This document shows positions 8,774 through 18,485 of a stretch of DNA of 33,893 bases, piece by piece; position 1 is the first letter of the stretch, and each line of letters starts with the position of its first letter. The stretch is from contig CALSCO010000277.1 of the NCBI GenBank assembly GCA_943704415.1, positions 1 to 33,893 on the forward strand, given 5' to 3'. The translations under genes and the position numbers were made by a program. The notes beneath the pieces were generated by a model. That model was not told the origin of the DNA, did not search any database, and saw nothing but the letters and a program-made list of their open reading frames with translations. This DNA comes from Parvularia atlantis (Eukaryota; Opisthokonta; Rotosphaerida).

Positions 8774-10275
8774 ATGCCGCCCGCCAAGCCGCGCCGCACC
8801 GCCGCGTCGCTGCTGGCCGCGGCCGTGCTGGCCGCCGGGATGGTCGCCGCGCTCGTCTTGCTCTTCGCCGCCACCGTCGGGCGCGCGCCGCACGGTGACC
8901 GCGCCGCATCGCGCTTCGCCCGCCTCGGCATGGTCCCCGGCGCCTGGAACGAGGGCTGGAACGGATGGGCGCTCGGGATGGACCCGGCGCGGCCGCCCCC
9001 GTCGCCGTCGCCGTCGCCATCGGCCGCATCGGCCGCGCACGGAACGTCGCTCGCCGCGTACTGCATCGCCGTGCTCGACGTCGACATCGTGCCGTCCGTC
9101 GTGAGCCTCGTCGAGACGCTGCGGCCGTCCGGCAGTGTGCGCCGCGCCCTCTCCGTCGTCATCTGCACGGCGCGCTCACTGCTCCGCCGCAGCTGCTCGT
9201 CGTCCAGGTGTTTGCCGACGTGCCCGACGACACTGCGCGCTTCATGCTGCGGGCCCTGCGCACGTTCGCGCTCGGGCACCAGCGCGTCGTCGTGCAGCGT
9301 GTCCCGCGGCGGTCGGTCATGGACCCGGTGTGCCGCCGCCGCCGCCGCCGTCGCCGCTCGTGGACGCGCATGCTGACCGCGTGCGCAGGTCACGGCCGAC
9401 ATCATGTGCATCCGCACGGCGCTCGAGGAACCGTCGTGGCGCTACGTCGTGAGGCTGTCGGCCGACACATTCCCTCTCGTGCGTGATTGCTGCACGCAAT
9501 GCATGCTGCTGATGTGCCGCCGCCGCAGGTCGACAATGCGGCCATCCAGACGCACCTGCGCGACGCCGAGCCGACGTCGTTCATCGACATCGTCGGCAAC
9601 TTTAGCGGCAATATTCCCTGGTGCGCGCCCGGCCGCGAGCGGACGACGGGCTGACGGAATGGATGGCAGGCGCGAGCACCTTGCGTCGACGACGATGCAC
9701 TGCCTCACGGACGCGTGCACCGAGGTCGAGGGCGCGCCCAGCGGCAGCATGGTCTACTTTGGCCTGCCAACGGTGCGCCTGCAGCCTAGCTACTGCGTTG
9801 CGTGCTCACACGCGTGCGCGGGCAACGGCAGTTCCAGCTGCACCGCTCGCTGTGTGCGCACCTCGTGAACACGTCGCAGGACGAGTGGGAGGCGGCCTTT
9901 GTTCAGACGCGCCGGCCAGGTGCGTTGTGCGCTGCGTGTGCATGCCGTCCGGCCTGACGCGCGCACAGCCGTCGCGTACCTGCCGACGGTCGTCATGCAC
10001 GCGGCAAAGACGTTCCCGGTCCAGCAGCGCAGCCTCACGTACTCGACGCAAACGCTGCCCGACGTGACGTGCGTCCGGCGCCTACAGTTTGCTCGCTGGC
10101 GGTGTACTGAGACGCACGCGCACGGTGCAGCGCCCAGGTACTCGGCCCGGCCGACCTGCCGCCGGCCAACGCGTCGTTCCTGTTTGCGAAGCGCTTCGCC
10201 GCGCCGCCGTGCTTCCTCGCGCACGTACACTGCGACCTCACGCCACCCGTGCTGTTCGAGCCCGGGGAGGCGTGA
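8774..10275 (+). CDS. GT14 (core-2/I-branching, xylosyltransferase-like) glycosyltransferase, type II membrane
   Basis: Probably transfers a sugar to glycoprotein or proteoglycan glycans in the Golgi. Exons: 8774-9136, 9193-9327, 9389-9478, 9529-9620, 9670-9772, 9832-9919, 9969-10068, 10131-10275; 371 residues. N-terminus: short basic tail, then one hydrophobic signal anchor (ASLLAAAVLAAGMVAALVLL), then a Pro/Ser stem. The lumenal domain follows GT14 order: AAYCIAVLDVDIVPSVVSLV, CIRTALEEPSWRYVVRLSAD plus TFPL (family: W-Y-x-I-x-LSGxDxPL), a DEW segment (family DE..F), and LGPADLPP...FLFAKRF (family DL...FARKF). SADTFPL departs from the usual SGxDxP. The eighth exon boundary has an alternative donor. 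Family call is moderate; acceptor and donor sugar are unknown. Confidence 0.62.
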
Positions 10276-10332
10276 CGGCGTGCGCAAATCCAGTAAGCAA
10301 TCTGTGAAAAACAAGTACATCGGCAGCATGAA

Positions 10333-11507
10333 CTACGGCAAGGAGGTGTATCGTGGCCCGCCGCACAGCAGCGCACGCCACAGCTGCAGGTTCTGGCTGG
10401 TCAGGCCGAGCACGAGGACCGTGTTGGCCGCGATGAGTGCGACGGCGACGACGTGCACGACAAAGACCGACTGCGCACTTGTGAGCGGCGCGAGCGCACT
10501 GCAGCGATGGCAGCAGCGCACCGTCTCGGTCGACGCAAACGCCCCGCCCGCGTACAGCGACAGCATCAACACGGTGATCGTCTGGGCGGCGAGCGCGCAC
10601 GTGGTCAGCAGCAGCACGCGCATGGCCGCTTGCACAGGCGCCACGCACGACGATCGACGCGATGAAGAGCATCTGGCGCGCGATCAGGTGGATCTGCTCG
10701 GCGCTCATCACGCGGCTCGCAGCGGGCGTCGTCGCCGTCGCGGTCGCACTCGACACCATCGGCGACAGCGCGCGCGAGGCATTGACCGACGACGTGCTGT
10801 CGGCCACGAGCGGGCTGCTGCTCGCGCCCAGGCCGGCGTCGCTCGCGCCTCTGCTGACGGCGCCGGCGGCCGCGCGCGCCTTGAGCGTGCGCCAGAGCCG
10901 CCACAGGTGCACGAAGAGCATGACCCAGAGCGCGAGGCCGGCCGCACCCAGCACGAGCAGCCAGCCGTTGAAGAGCGCAAACTGCAGCCAGAAGTCGTCG
11001 TACGGCACGTCGCACCTGCGCCGCAAGAGCCGTCGGCGCGACGCGAACATGATAGAACGCGCACCAGACGCCGTTATACTCAAACTTGCGCAGCGCGAGC
11101 GGCGCGGCGACGACGACGGCCGGCGCGAGTGCGGCGGTGCCCGCGAAGATGCGCACGCGCAGTACGCTGACCTCGAGCACGAGCGCGATGCGCCAGTAGA
11201 GCACGAGCGAGAAGAAGAACCAGAGCAGGACGAGGGCGAGCGCGCTCCAGAGCAGGATCGCGCCCTGGAATGCGCACAGCGCCGCCGTCGTGGCCATCGC
11301 GACCGGATCGGCCGCGCTTCCGAGCAGCAGCGCGCCGCTGAGCACCGTCGCGGCCGCGAGGAAGGTCATCGTCAGCACCGAGACGGGCGGGCGCCGCTTC
11401 TCATCAAACAGCGCAAACGTGAGCAGCAGCGCCGCGTGCGACGCCACGGCCGCCGCCGACACGCCCGTGAGCACGCGCCGGTGCGCCTCGTACGTCTCGT
11501 CCGCCAT
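10333..11507 (-). CDS. Seven-transmembrane receptor (GPCR-like)
   Basis: Predicted plasma-membrane receptor. Exons in coding order: 11065-11507, 10649-11015, 10333-10581; 352 residues. Seven hydrophobic segments: VSAAAVASHAALLLTFALF, LTMTFLAAATVLSGALLL, a long TM3 with AILLWSALALVLLWFFF, AGTAALAPAVVVAAPLAL, FALFNGWLLVLGAAGLALW, then MLFIASIV joined by splicing to TITVLMLSLYAGG, and SVFVVHVVAVALIAANTVLV. A Cys at the start of TM3 (ALCAFQ) and a WC after TM4 could form the usual disulphide. The third intracellular loop is long (about 75 residues) and Ser/Ala-rich, a likely phosphorylation region. It is not a rhodopsin-family receptor by motif (no DRY or NPxxY seen); it may belong with cAMP-receptor-like or GPR1-like groups. 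Ligand unknown. Convergent with the glycosyltransferase (57 bp). Confidence 0.7.
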
Positions 11508-11882
11508 GTGTCCGCGCGCGAGCGCTGAGAGGCGACGGCGACTCGGGGCGCGCGTGCAGCTGAAACGCAAACGATGCACGTGCGAAACACGGCCATGCTC
11601 GCTGTTGCGCTCGTCGGCCACGCACGAGCACTGATTGGACGCGTCTAGCCTCCTCTCGCGCGCCTTCTGCACCGCTTCCCCCGCCTGCGCGCCACAGACG
11701 ACGTGGCTCACTCACTGCCCCCATGCCGTCCGTGTCTCGCGATTGCGCTGCGCTTTGACGCGATTTCAGCTCGTGCGTCGTGTGAACTGAACGACACGGG
11801 GCTAACGCGTGACCTGCTGCTGCCGCTTTGTCCCCGGGTGCGTTGCTGGTTCACTCAAACAACGCCGCAGACCGGTGCGCCA
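11508..11882. promoter_or_regulatory. 375-bp divergent intergenic region, 7TM receptor / ankyrin gene
   Basis: Spacer between two outward-pointing start codons. No conserved coding segment or RNA gene was recognised. It should hold both promoters. Confidence 0.45.
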
Positions 11883-13125
11883 ATGTTCAAGGGCAGCGTG
11901 CGCAAGCAGAGCGTCGACCCGGGCTTCAAGATGCCCTTCTCGGGCGCGCTCGCGTCGAGCGACAGCATGACCGCGCTCTCGCCCGACGGATTCGAGATGC
12001 CGCCGACCGACTTCTCCGACTTTGGCTCGGTCACGTCGGGCTCGGACGCGGTGCGCGCGGCGCGGCGTTGGTCACACGGCAGCAGACAGCTGACCGCAAA
12101 CAGCAGGGCACGGGCGCGACGATAACGACGACCGCGACCGGCCCCGGCACGACCGAGAAGAACGCCGAGCTGCTCGAGGCGGCGCGGCGCGGGCAGCTCA
12201 AGCCGCTGCAGGCGCTTGTCGCGGCTGGCGGCAATGTCGACCACCAGTGCGACGTCTACGGCTGGTCGCCGCTGATCCACGTGCGGGCGGCTAGCGCGCT
12301 GTCGCACCCGCTGACGACGCGGTCGCACACGGTACGGCGCGGCGCAGGCCTCGCGCGAGGGGCACGTCGACGTCGTCAAGTACCTGCTCACGGCCGGCGC
12401 CAACCCCAACCTGATCGACAAGATGGGCTGCACGGCGCTGCGTGCGTTGCCAGCGCGTGTCTGGCGCGCTGATGCGGTCTGACTTGGCCGCACCAGACCG
12501 CGCCGCCTTCCGTGGCAACTACGACGTGACGCGCGAGCTTCTCAACGGCGGCGCCGACCCGGGCGTGCTCGACTTCATGCAGCAAACGGCGCAGCAGCTC
12601 GCCGTGCAGGAAGGCCACTGGCGGCTCGCGTCGAAGCTGACGCGCGGTGCGCCGCCGCGCTCGATCGCCCGCGTCGCCGCGGGATCGCTCACGGCAAACC
12701 CGCCGGCGGCAGCCGCGGCCAAGGCGGGCAAGTCCAAGAAGACAACGGACAAGGTCTCGGGCGACGAGGTGCGCAAGCACGTGGCCGCGGTCAAGAAGCA
12801 GGAGGAGGACCAGCTCAAGGAGGCCGCGCGCGCGCGCGACCGCGAGCGCAAGTCGATGTCGATGCGCAAGAAGCCCGAGCCCACGCCCATGTTCCCGCCC
12901 TCGATGATGTCGTCCGAGAACCAGGGGACCGTCTCCAAGGCGAGCACGATCAGCAAGGCCGGCGGCAAGCCGGCGCCGACGATGGAGGATGACCCGGCGA
13001 TGACGATCAACGGCGTTGCCCGCGCCATGCCGTCGCAGTCGGGCGAGAGCAAGAGCATGCCGCGCCGGTTCAGCATGCTCAGCCTCTTCCGTCGCACGCA
13101 GGACGCCCCGTCCGCGATCGTCTGA
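11883..13125 (+). CDS. Ankyrin-repeat protein with charged C-terminal tail
   Basis: Exons: 11883-12050, 12104-12280, 12348-12441, 12497-13125; 355 residues. Residues 1-75 are polar and Ser-rich. Three to four ankyrin repeats follow: NAELLEAARRGQLKPLQALV, GWSPLIHASREGHVDVVKYL plus AGANPNL, then GCTALHRAAFRGNYDVTREL plus GGADPGV and a degenerate repeat ending EGHWRLASKL. The C-terminal half is low complexity: an Ala/Lys linker, a predicted charged helix (GDEVRKHVAAVKKQEEDQLK then EAARARDRERK), and Ser/Met/Pro-rich sequence ending in RRFSMLSLFRRTQ. The repeats only read through after splicing 12280 to 12348 and 12441 to 12497. A protein-binding adaptor is likely, but partner and pathway are unknown. 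Convergent with COX10 (103 bp between stops; an A-rich stretch follows its stop). Confidence 0.8.
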
Positions 13126-13228
13126 GAAAAAAAGTGAGGCCGCGCCGTCGCCCAACCATTGAGCCACTGAAACACCCACCCACGGTGTTCTTCCGCTTCG
13201 CTGTCATGTGTGCTTGTAGAGCAGCGCG

Positions 13229-14724
13229 TCACTTGTGGATGAGCATGAGCGTGAGCACTGTGGGCAGGTAGACGAGGCTGGCGAAGAACAGGTTGCGCGC
13301 GGTCGCGTCGGTCTGCGCGCGCCGGAACTGCCACGCGCGGTATCTGTCGCAACGCGGAGTCAGCACGGGCGCGCACGGCGAGGCTGGCCGGCCGGGCGCG
13401 CACATGAAGAAGCTGTTGACCAGCGCTGAGTCGGCCGCGAACCACAGCGTCGTCATACCGAGCGCCGGCGCGGCCACCGTCGTCGCCGCCGCGAGCAGCT
13501 GCATGCAGCACGGTCAGCACTGCGCACTGCGCACGGGCCGGCGCGCACCCAGGCGTAGCGGTACGCGACGCGCACGTTCAGCGCCGGGTCGAGCACTGAC
13601 GCCATGCGGTACCCGGCCTTGGAGTAGTCGCTGCGTACGCACACGTGGGTGAGCACGGAGCGTCGTACCCGCGCGCACCGCCGCACCCGCGCAGGTTCCA
13701 GCTGAGCGCGTTAAAGTGCGGGAACTGCCAAGCGTACAGCACAAAGCCAAGCAGCAGCGCCGACGCGTCGAGCGTATTGGCGCACGCGGCCCACCCCTGC
13801 CGGCCCCGCCGTAAGCCGTGCGACGACGAGCACATGGGCGACACGCGCACGCACCATCATCGGCGGGATCGCGCCCACGACCGCGCCCGCCCACGTGTTG
13901 GCGATCGACGTGCGCTTCATCGGCGTGTACACGGCCGTGTAGAGCAGGATGTTGGCCAGGCCGAGGCCGGCCGTGAGCGGGTTGACCGTCGCCGCCAGCA
14001 GGCCCACACCGACCACGCCCGTCGTCGCGCCAAACACCGCCCTGTGCGTGCGGCGTCAGCGTGCGCTGTTGGCACGGCATGGACGCACGCGTGCGTGGGC
14101 GACAGCGCGCGCCGCACGAGCACGCGGTTGCGCGTGCGCGCCATCTGCGCGTCGTACGGCACCTCCATCCACTGGTTGATGCTGGCGGGCGAGCGTCAGC
14201 CGTGCGGAGGGCCCCGTGCGCCGCACGCACGGCACCTGTTGGCCGACGCCGCGCACAGTGCCGTCCCGATGCTCGTGCAGCCGAGCGTGACGAGGTCGGT
14301 CGCGCCCGGCGCGAGGGCGTAGGCGCACTGCGTTTGGCGCGCCGCGGCGGTCAGCACGGCCTGCCAATCGGCGTGCTCGCGAGGCGCACCATCGTCGACA
14401 GCACGACCTGCGCTGTCAGCTTGCCCTTCGACAGCTCAAAGTACAGCCCCGGCAACTTGGCCAGGCCCGCGGCCTCGGCGGCGCGCCACCGGGCGGCGGA
14501 TGCGGGCGGTGCCGGTGAAGCCGACGGTACCGCCGCTCCTGCTGCCGCCTCGCTCTCTGCGCGCGTGTCGTTTGCATCGGCCCCCCCTGCGCGCATCGTG
14601 CGGGCGCCCGCGCACCGGTCGGCAGCGCCGCCGCGCCCGCCGCGAAGTTGGCGCGCCCCCGCACGGCCGCCGTCAGCCGTCGCACGTGGGCGATGCGGCA
14701 GCGATGCGCGATCGACACGATCAT
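13229..14724 (-). CDS. COX10: Protoheme IX farnesyltransferase, mitochondrial
   Basis: UbiA-family enzyme of the inner mitochondrial membrane that farnesylates heme B to heme O for cytochrome oxidase. Exons in coding order: 14616-14724, 14390-14556, 14236-14327, 14089-14181, 13855-14041, 13687-13796, 13549-13630, 13404-13498, 13229-13343; 349 residues. Signature 1: [20 protein letters not shown] (prenyl-diphosphate/Mg site, N...D..D type). Also [38 protein letters not shown] then IPPMMGW, and [20 protein letters not shown]. Start 14724 is chosen because it supplies an Arg-rich, acid-free presequence ([20 protein letters not shown]) and splices in phase (14616 to 14556) onto the conserved body; the ATG at 14596 would lack any presequence. 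Divergent from phosphoglycerate dehydrogenase (171 bp). Confidence 0.95.
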
Positions 14725-14895
14725 CTGACAGCCGATTGTGCGTTTGAGTTCTCGGCTGCTCCGGCGCACGTCGTCCCGCCCCGTTCGCGCACGCGCCCCG
14801 TCCCGCTCAGGTGCGCGCAGAGCTCGAGCGGCCGACTCGGCGAGCACGACGAGTCCTTCGAGAGTGCTCTGAACTGCAGCGTGATGTAGTTAGCA
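14725..14895. promoter_or_regulatory. 171-bp divergent spacer, COX10 / SER3-like
   Basis: Region between the COX10 and phosphoglycerate dehydrogenase start codons. No canonical TATA box or repeated operator was seen. Presumed bidirectional promoter from position only. Confidence 0.45.
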
Positions 14896-16980
14896 ATGCT
14901 AGGCGGGATGCTGGGCACGACGTCGCATCCGGTGCCCATCGCGCGCTCGGCGTCGTCGTCGGCGTCGGGCTCGGCGTCGGCGTCCACGTCGGCGTCGGCG
15001 TCGGCGTCGTCCACGGGGCTCGCCTTCGCGGTCGGCGCGCACGCGCTCGCGTCGTCGTCGCCGCCACTGCACGGCTTCCTGAGTGCGTCGAGCACGTGCG
15101 CGAGCGCGACTGGTGTGCTGACGGAGGCGCGCGCGCGCACAGACGCCACACCGTCGCCCGTGCGCATCCCGCAGGCGCCCGCGCCCGTGCGCACGTTCGC
15201 GGCGAGCGAGCAGCGCACCAAGGCACGCCGCCGCCGCTCCTATATGGCCGCTCACCGTGCACGGCGCCCGCAGGTGCTGCTGCTCGAGAACGTCAGCCCG
15301 ACCGCCGTCGAGCTGTTCACGAAGGCCGGCTACGACATCGACTTTGTCAAGGACTCGCTGCCGGACGCGCAGCTGATCGAGCGCATCAAGGACGTGCAGG
15401 CGATCGGCATCCGCAGCAAGACGAGCCTCACCGCGAGCGTCCTGCAGCACGCCAAGAACCTGGCCGTGATCGGGTGCTTCTGCATCGGCACGAACCAGGT
15501 GCGCAAGGGGCAGTGCAGTGCTCGGTGGCTGACGCGGCGCCCAGGTCGACCTCGACCAGGCGATGAAGCAGGGCGTGCCCGTATTCAACTCGCCCTTCAG
15601 TAACAGCCGCAGCGTCGGTACGCAATGCACGCAGGCCGCACGCCTTCACGCTTGCTGACACCGGCCGCGCGCACCGCCCAGCCGAGCTCACCATCGCCGA
15701 GATCGTCGCGCTCGCGCGCCAGCTCGGCGACAAGACGCACGAGACGCGACAGCTGACCTGGAACAGCGACGGCCCCGTTGCAACCGCCTCAGCCGCGGCC
15801 GGGGCAGACAGCGCGGCATCGACCGAACCGGCACGGCACCCGCGCCTCGAAGTGCGCGGCAAGGTGCTCGGCATCATTGGCTACGGGCACATCGGCTCAC
15901 AGCTGTCGGTGCTGGCCGAGTCGATGGGCATGCGCGTGCTCTTCTACGACATCCTCCCGATCATGCCACTCGGCACGGCGCGGCCGGTCGCCACGCTTGA
16001 GGTGCGGCCGGGGTGGGCGGCGCACTGCGTGGCGATGCTGACCGGGAGCGCGCCCACAGGACCTGCTGAAGGAGGCCAACTTTGTGACGATCCACGTGCC
16101 CGCCACGCCCGAGACGACCAACATGATCCGCGAGGAGCACCTGATGATGATGCGGCGCGGCTCGTACCTGATCAACAACGCGCGCGGGACGGTGGTGCGT
16201 GGCAGACACTCTGCGCGCTCGCCCGTCGCCGTTTCACCTGACGTCGCGCCTGCAGGTCGACATTGCCGCGCTGGCCCGCGCGCTGCGCAGCGGCCACCTC
16301 GCCGGCGCCGCGGTCGACGTGTACCCGAAGGAGCCCAAGGGCAACGGGCCAGGCTTCGTGACCGAGCTGCAGAACTGCCCCAACACGATCCTCACGCCGC
16401 ACATCGGTCTGCGCTGTCGCGCTCTGTATGTCGGCGCTCACGGCTCGTGCAGGCGGCTCGACCGAGGAGGCGCAGCGAGCGATCGGCGTGGAGGTTGCGA
16501 CGGCCATCATCCGGTGCGGCATTATGTCTTTGGCCGGTGAGTCCGCTGACGGCGGCGGCGGGCGGCAGGTACCTCAACGCGGGCAGCACGACGACGGCGG
16601 TCAACTTCCCCGAGGTCGAAGTGCGCAATCTCGACCCGGCCAAGACGAGCAACAAGACCGTGCGCATCCTCAACGTGCACGAAAACGTGCCCGGCGTGCT
16701 CAAGGTGCTGCCTGCTACTCGCGCGCGCCGAGTGGGCGTCGGCTGACTACGCTCGGCGTGCAGCAACTGAACAAGCACCTGTCGGCGTGGAACATTGAGA
16801 AGCAGATCTGCGAGTCGAACGACAAGGTGCGCGCGTGCGCTGCCCACCGCTTGGCTGAGCGCGCCGCAGATCTCGTACTTCGTGGCCGACATCACGTACA
16901 AGACTGAGGCGGACTTGCAGCAGCTCCAGGAGAAGATCAGCAAAATCCCCGAGAGCATCTGCACGCGGCTGCTGTACTGA
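14896..16980 (+). CDS. D-3-phosphoglycerate dehydrogenase (SER3/SerA type)
   Basis: First step of serine synthesis from 3-phosphoglycerate, cytosolic. Exons: 14896-15082, 15143-15498, 15545-15617, 15682-16001, 16060-16194, 16256-16406, 16453-16513, 16569-16704, 16764-16826, 16870-16980; 530 residues. Motifs: VLLLENVSPTAVELF, AIGIRSKTSLTASVL, VIGCFCIGTNQVDLDQAM, FNSPFSNSRSVAELTIAEIV, NAD site GIIGYGHIGSQLSVLAESMG, SYLINNARGTVVDI (catalytic Arg), PHIGGSTEEAQRAIG (catalytic His), and a C-terminal ACT domain (VRILNVHENVPGVLKQL ... ISYFVADI) that in relatives binds serine. Two oddities: about 28 extra low-complexity residues between LTWN and EVRGKVLG, and a Ser/Ala-rich N-terminal leader whose 60-nt segment 15083-15142 looks like an in-frame intron. 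ATG 15244 is an alternative start. Confidence 0.95.
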
Positions 16981-17026
16981 GTGAGGCGCACCGGCGCACT
17001 GGCACGGCGGCATTTGCAACACAAAA

Positions 17027-18460
17027 CTACACCTCACTGCGGCCCAGGTACATCATCAAGAACGCGAGCCAGCCGACCCTGTGCGGCGCGCGGTTGGCAC
17101 ACTGTCGCCGCGGTGGCACCGCAAGGCAGCGCACCCGGAGCCTTGGCTGTGGCGGCTGAAAAAGTCAAAGTCGCACGACAGCGCCAGGCCAATCAGCACT
17201 GCACGCTGCTCAATCGTCAGCGGCTCGCTCGGCGGCGGGCGCTCGGTGACTGCGCGACGTGTCGGCGGGGCTTTCCCGGCGCGGCGTGCCGCACCTTGCA
17301 CCGTGTCCGGCCCGGTCATCTCCATGCGCGGCGGGGGTATGAAGTGCAGCACGTACTCACCCGTGTCGGTGAAGATCTGCCTGGCGCGCTCAGCCCGGCG
17401 CAAGGCACCGTCGAGCACACGCACCTCACGCGCAAAGCCGACAAAGTTGCGGTCGACCACGGCGACGACCTGGCCGTGCTCGTTGCGCACCTCGAAGACC
17501 ATGCCGAGGAAGGGCGTGTCGACGGCGCCAAACTGCTGCTTGCTGCGCATGACGCGAGGTCTGCGTTGAGCGAAAACACGTAGCAGCCGCGCGCGCGACG
17601 CACTCGATGAACAGGTCGAAGCGTCGGCGCCACGGGTGCCAGCGGCGGTGCACCTCGCCGATGAGGTTGTTGTCGACGTCGAAGATCTGCGTGGTGCTGC
17701 GGGCATGCGTGGCTCGTCGGCCTGCGTGCGCGAGCAGGCGGTGCACGTCGCGCAACCTGCTGATGAGGTAGTACGGCCGCTTGACAAACAGCAGCGGGTT
17801 GCCGAACGCGTCGAGGATCGTCGCGCTGAACGCGCGGTGCAGCCCTGGCCGTGCGCGCGCGCAGCGCCGCGTCAGCCCAAAGGGAGGTGACGACGACGCG
17901 CCGGCGGCCGCACCGAGGAACTGGCGCCCGATGACGCGCCCGAGCGACGACTCCTCCGCGATGAAGCCGATGTTCTGCGTCCCGTCGTCAGCCGACCGTC
18001 GCGTCCCGCTCACGTCACGGGCCGCGCGCACACCTGGCCCGTCGCGATCTTGATCGCGTAGCGGTTGGCCTGCTCCCAGCCGAGGAAGACGTTGAGCATC
18101 TCGATCTGGCGCGCGATCACGAGCGCGGGCTGGTCCACGAGCCAGCCGTACTCGCCTTCGCCTCGTCAGTCGATCGACGTCAAGCACGTCCGTGCGCGCA
18201 CCCGTGTACTTGTAGTCGACGGGCGCGACCCAGCCGACGTCGTGCGCAGGCGGCGCCGTCGACGGAGGCGCCGGCGGAACGTTCTCGGCGGCGATCGGGG
18301 CGCGTGCGGCGGCGGGGCGGACCGGGCGGGCTGCGTTCACGCGTGAGCGGCGGGATCGGCGACGGCGGCAGTGGCGCGTACCGGCGGCCGCGCGCCGCAC
18401 CATCGTGCGCGCGGACAGGGCCGGCGAGGGCGCGCGCGCGAGGATGCGGCCCAGCAGCAT
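17027..18460 (-). CDS. Phospholipid scramblase family protein, AIM25-like, mitochondrial
   Basis: Scramblase-fold protein; fungal AIM25 relatives are mitochondrial. Exons in coding order: 18202-18460, 18034-18155, 17914-17974, 17747-17844, 17604-17686, 17425-17560, 17135-17376, 17027-17078; 350 residues. N-terminus is Arg/Ala-rich without acids (MLLGRILARAPSPALSARTM plus RR/RRRR), a good presequence. Body motifs: YGWLVDQPALVIARQIEMLN, LGWEQANRYAI, RVIGRQFLGLHRAFSATILD, NPLLFVKRPYYL, NNLIGEVHRRWHPWRRRFDL, TPFLGMVFEV, VDRNFVGFAREIFTDTGEYV, and the family ending IGLALSCDFDFFSRHS. Exon joins were set by these motifs. The ATG lies only 25 bp downstream of the stop of the co-oriented TBC gene. Lipid-flipping activity is not proven for this subfamily. 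Confidence 0.82.
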
Positions 18461-18485
18461 CGCTCTCAAGTAAGAAATGACACAA

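Noticed and set aside
8378-9417. Large antisense and alternative frames over the glycosyltransferase
   Set aside because: Low-complexity Arg/Pro/Ala products without motifs; shadows of the GC-rich coding strand.
18461-18485. Operon with trans-spliced leader between SAM-TBC and scramblase
   Set aside because: Spacing is suggestive, but no splice-leader gene or outron-type acceptor is visible in the window; kept only as a question.
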